Shown here: one piece after another, positions 63,734 through 64,000 of the stretch
Layout: each line of letters begins with the position of its first letter
How positions within the stretch are numbered: the stretch's first letter is position 1
Assembly: GCA_013138735.1 (NCBI GenBank)
Contig: WTCE01000005.1
Location: 1-64,000, forward strand
DNA length: 64,000 bases
Reading direction: 5' to 3'
From: Crocinitomix sp.
GTDB taxonomy: Bacteria; Bacteroidota; Bacteroidia; Flavobacteriales_D; Crocinitomicaceae
The notes under the pieces: generated by a model
Told to the model about the DNA's origin: nothing
Database searches by the model: none
What the model saw: only the letters and a program-made list of their open reading frames with translations
Translations under genes and position numbers: made by a program

Positions 63734-64000
63734 ATGATTGGAAAATTAGAAAAACAACTGCAAGACGAACTCGCTGAAATTCGTAACGCTGGACTATATA
63801 AAGAAGAAAGAATTATCATCTCTCCACAAGGAGCAGAAGTAACTGTTGATTCAGGTGATGACGTAATCATCATGTGTGCCAATAATTATTTAGGTTTATC
63901 TTCTCACCCAGCCGTAATTGAAGGAGCTAAAAAGGCATTGGACTCTCATGGCTTTGGAATGTCATCTGTTCGCTTTATTTGTGGAACACAAGACATACAC
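63734..64000 (+). CDS. kbl: Glycine C-acetyltransferase (partial, 3' end outside window)
   Basis: The first 89 residues are visible: MIGKLEKQLQDELAEIR, then CANNYLGLSSHPAVIEGAK and SVRFICGTQDIH, typical of 2-amino-3-ketobutyrate CoA ligase (glycine C-acetyltransferase), an alpha-oxoamine synthase. It converts 2-amino-3-oxobutyrate and CoA to glycine and acetyl-CoA in threonine breakdown. A TATCTTTG box (63700-63707) 26 bp before the start could be its -7 element. The PLP lysine lies beyond the window. Confidence 0.9.
   Translation, partial: MIGKLEKQLQDELAEIRNAGLYKEERIIISPQGAEVTVDSGDDVIIMCANNYLGLSSHPAVIEGAKKALDSHGFGMSSVRFICGTQDIH

Overview
The window is AT-rich and comes from a Bacteroidota bacterium, most likely Flavobacteriales. 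Reasons: many secreted proteins end in type IX secretion (T9SS) sorting domains; cell-wall synthesis uses a MurF-alanine racemase fusion; SufS/SufE/SufT, Bacteroidota-type lipoproteins and DUF983, RDD and DoxX proteins are present; start codons sit in A-rich leaders instead of Shine-Dalgarno sites; and several genes carry the Bacteroidota -7 box TAnnTTTG. No tRNA, rRNA, CRISPR array or prophage was seen.

Layout. 1-12.4 kb: two tandem alpha-2-macroglobulin genes (minus strand); the first runs off the window and has lost its signal peptide. 12.5-22.3 kb: one beta-propeller T9SS cargo gene and four tandem ~620-aa T9SS paralogs. 22.4-26.9 kb: omega-amidase plus methionine-type aminotransferase, a HerA-like ATPase and an unassigned protein. 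27.0-29.0 kb: sufS-sufE-sufT. 29.0-31.9 kb: a thioredoxin-like lipoprotein gene broken by an in-frame stop, a universal stress protein and a Gre-like factor. 32.0-35.3 kb: an ECF sigma factor flanked by two genes with almost identical promoters, plus a fold-back mobile element and two gene remnants.

35.3-48.0 kb is the most interesting region. It is a sulfur-oxidation and persulfide-handling island: sulfide:quinone oxidoreductase, a SorAB-type sulfite dehydrogenase, a tandem rhodanese fused to a fatty-acid-hydroxylase/sterol-desaturase domain, two further rhodaneses, a TauE/SafE exporter, split YeeE/YedE transporters, a universal stress protein and a cysteine-containing Crp/Fnr regulator. Five palindromes of the form GTAAC-N4-GTTAC lie in front of these genes. 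Each is centred exactly 33 bp from a -7-like box, and one serves two divergent promoters. This describes a compact regulon that the local Crp/Fnr protein probably activates.

48-58 kb holds housekeeping and surface genes: RDD protein, QueD/PTPS, an alkaline-phosphatase-superfamily enzyme, MurF-Alr, thymidine kinase and an M28 peptidase. 58.4-63.5 kb carries two tandem glycine-rich T9SS cargo proteins whose 3' ends have been homogenised, as in the macroglobulin pair. The window ends inside a glycine C-acetyltransferase gene.
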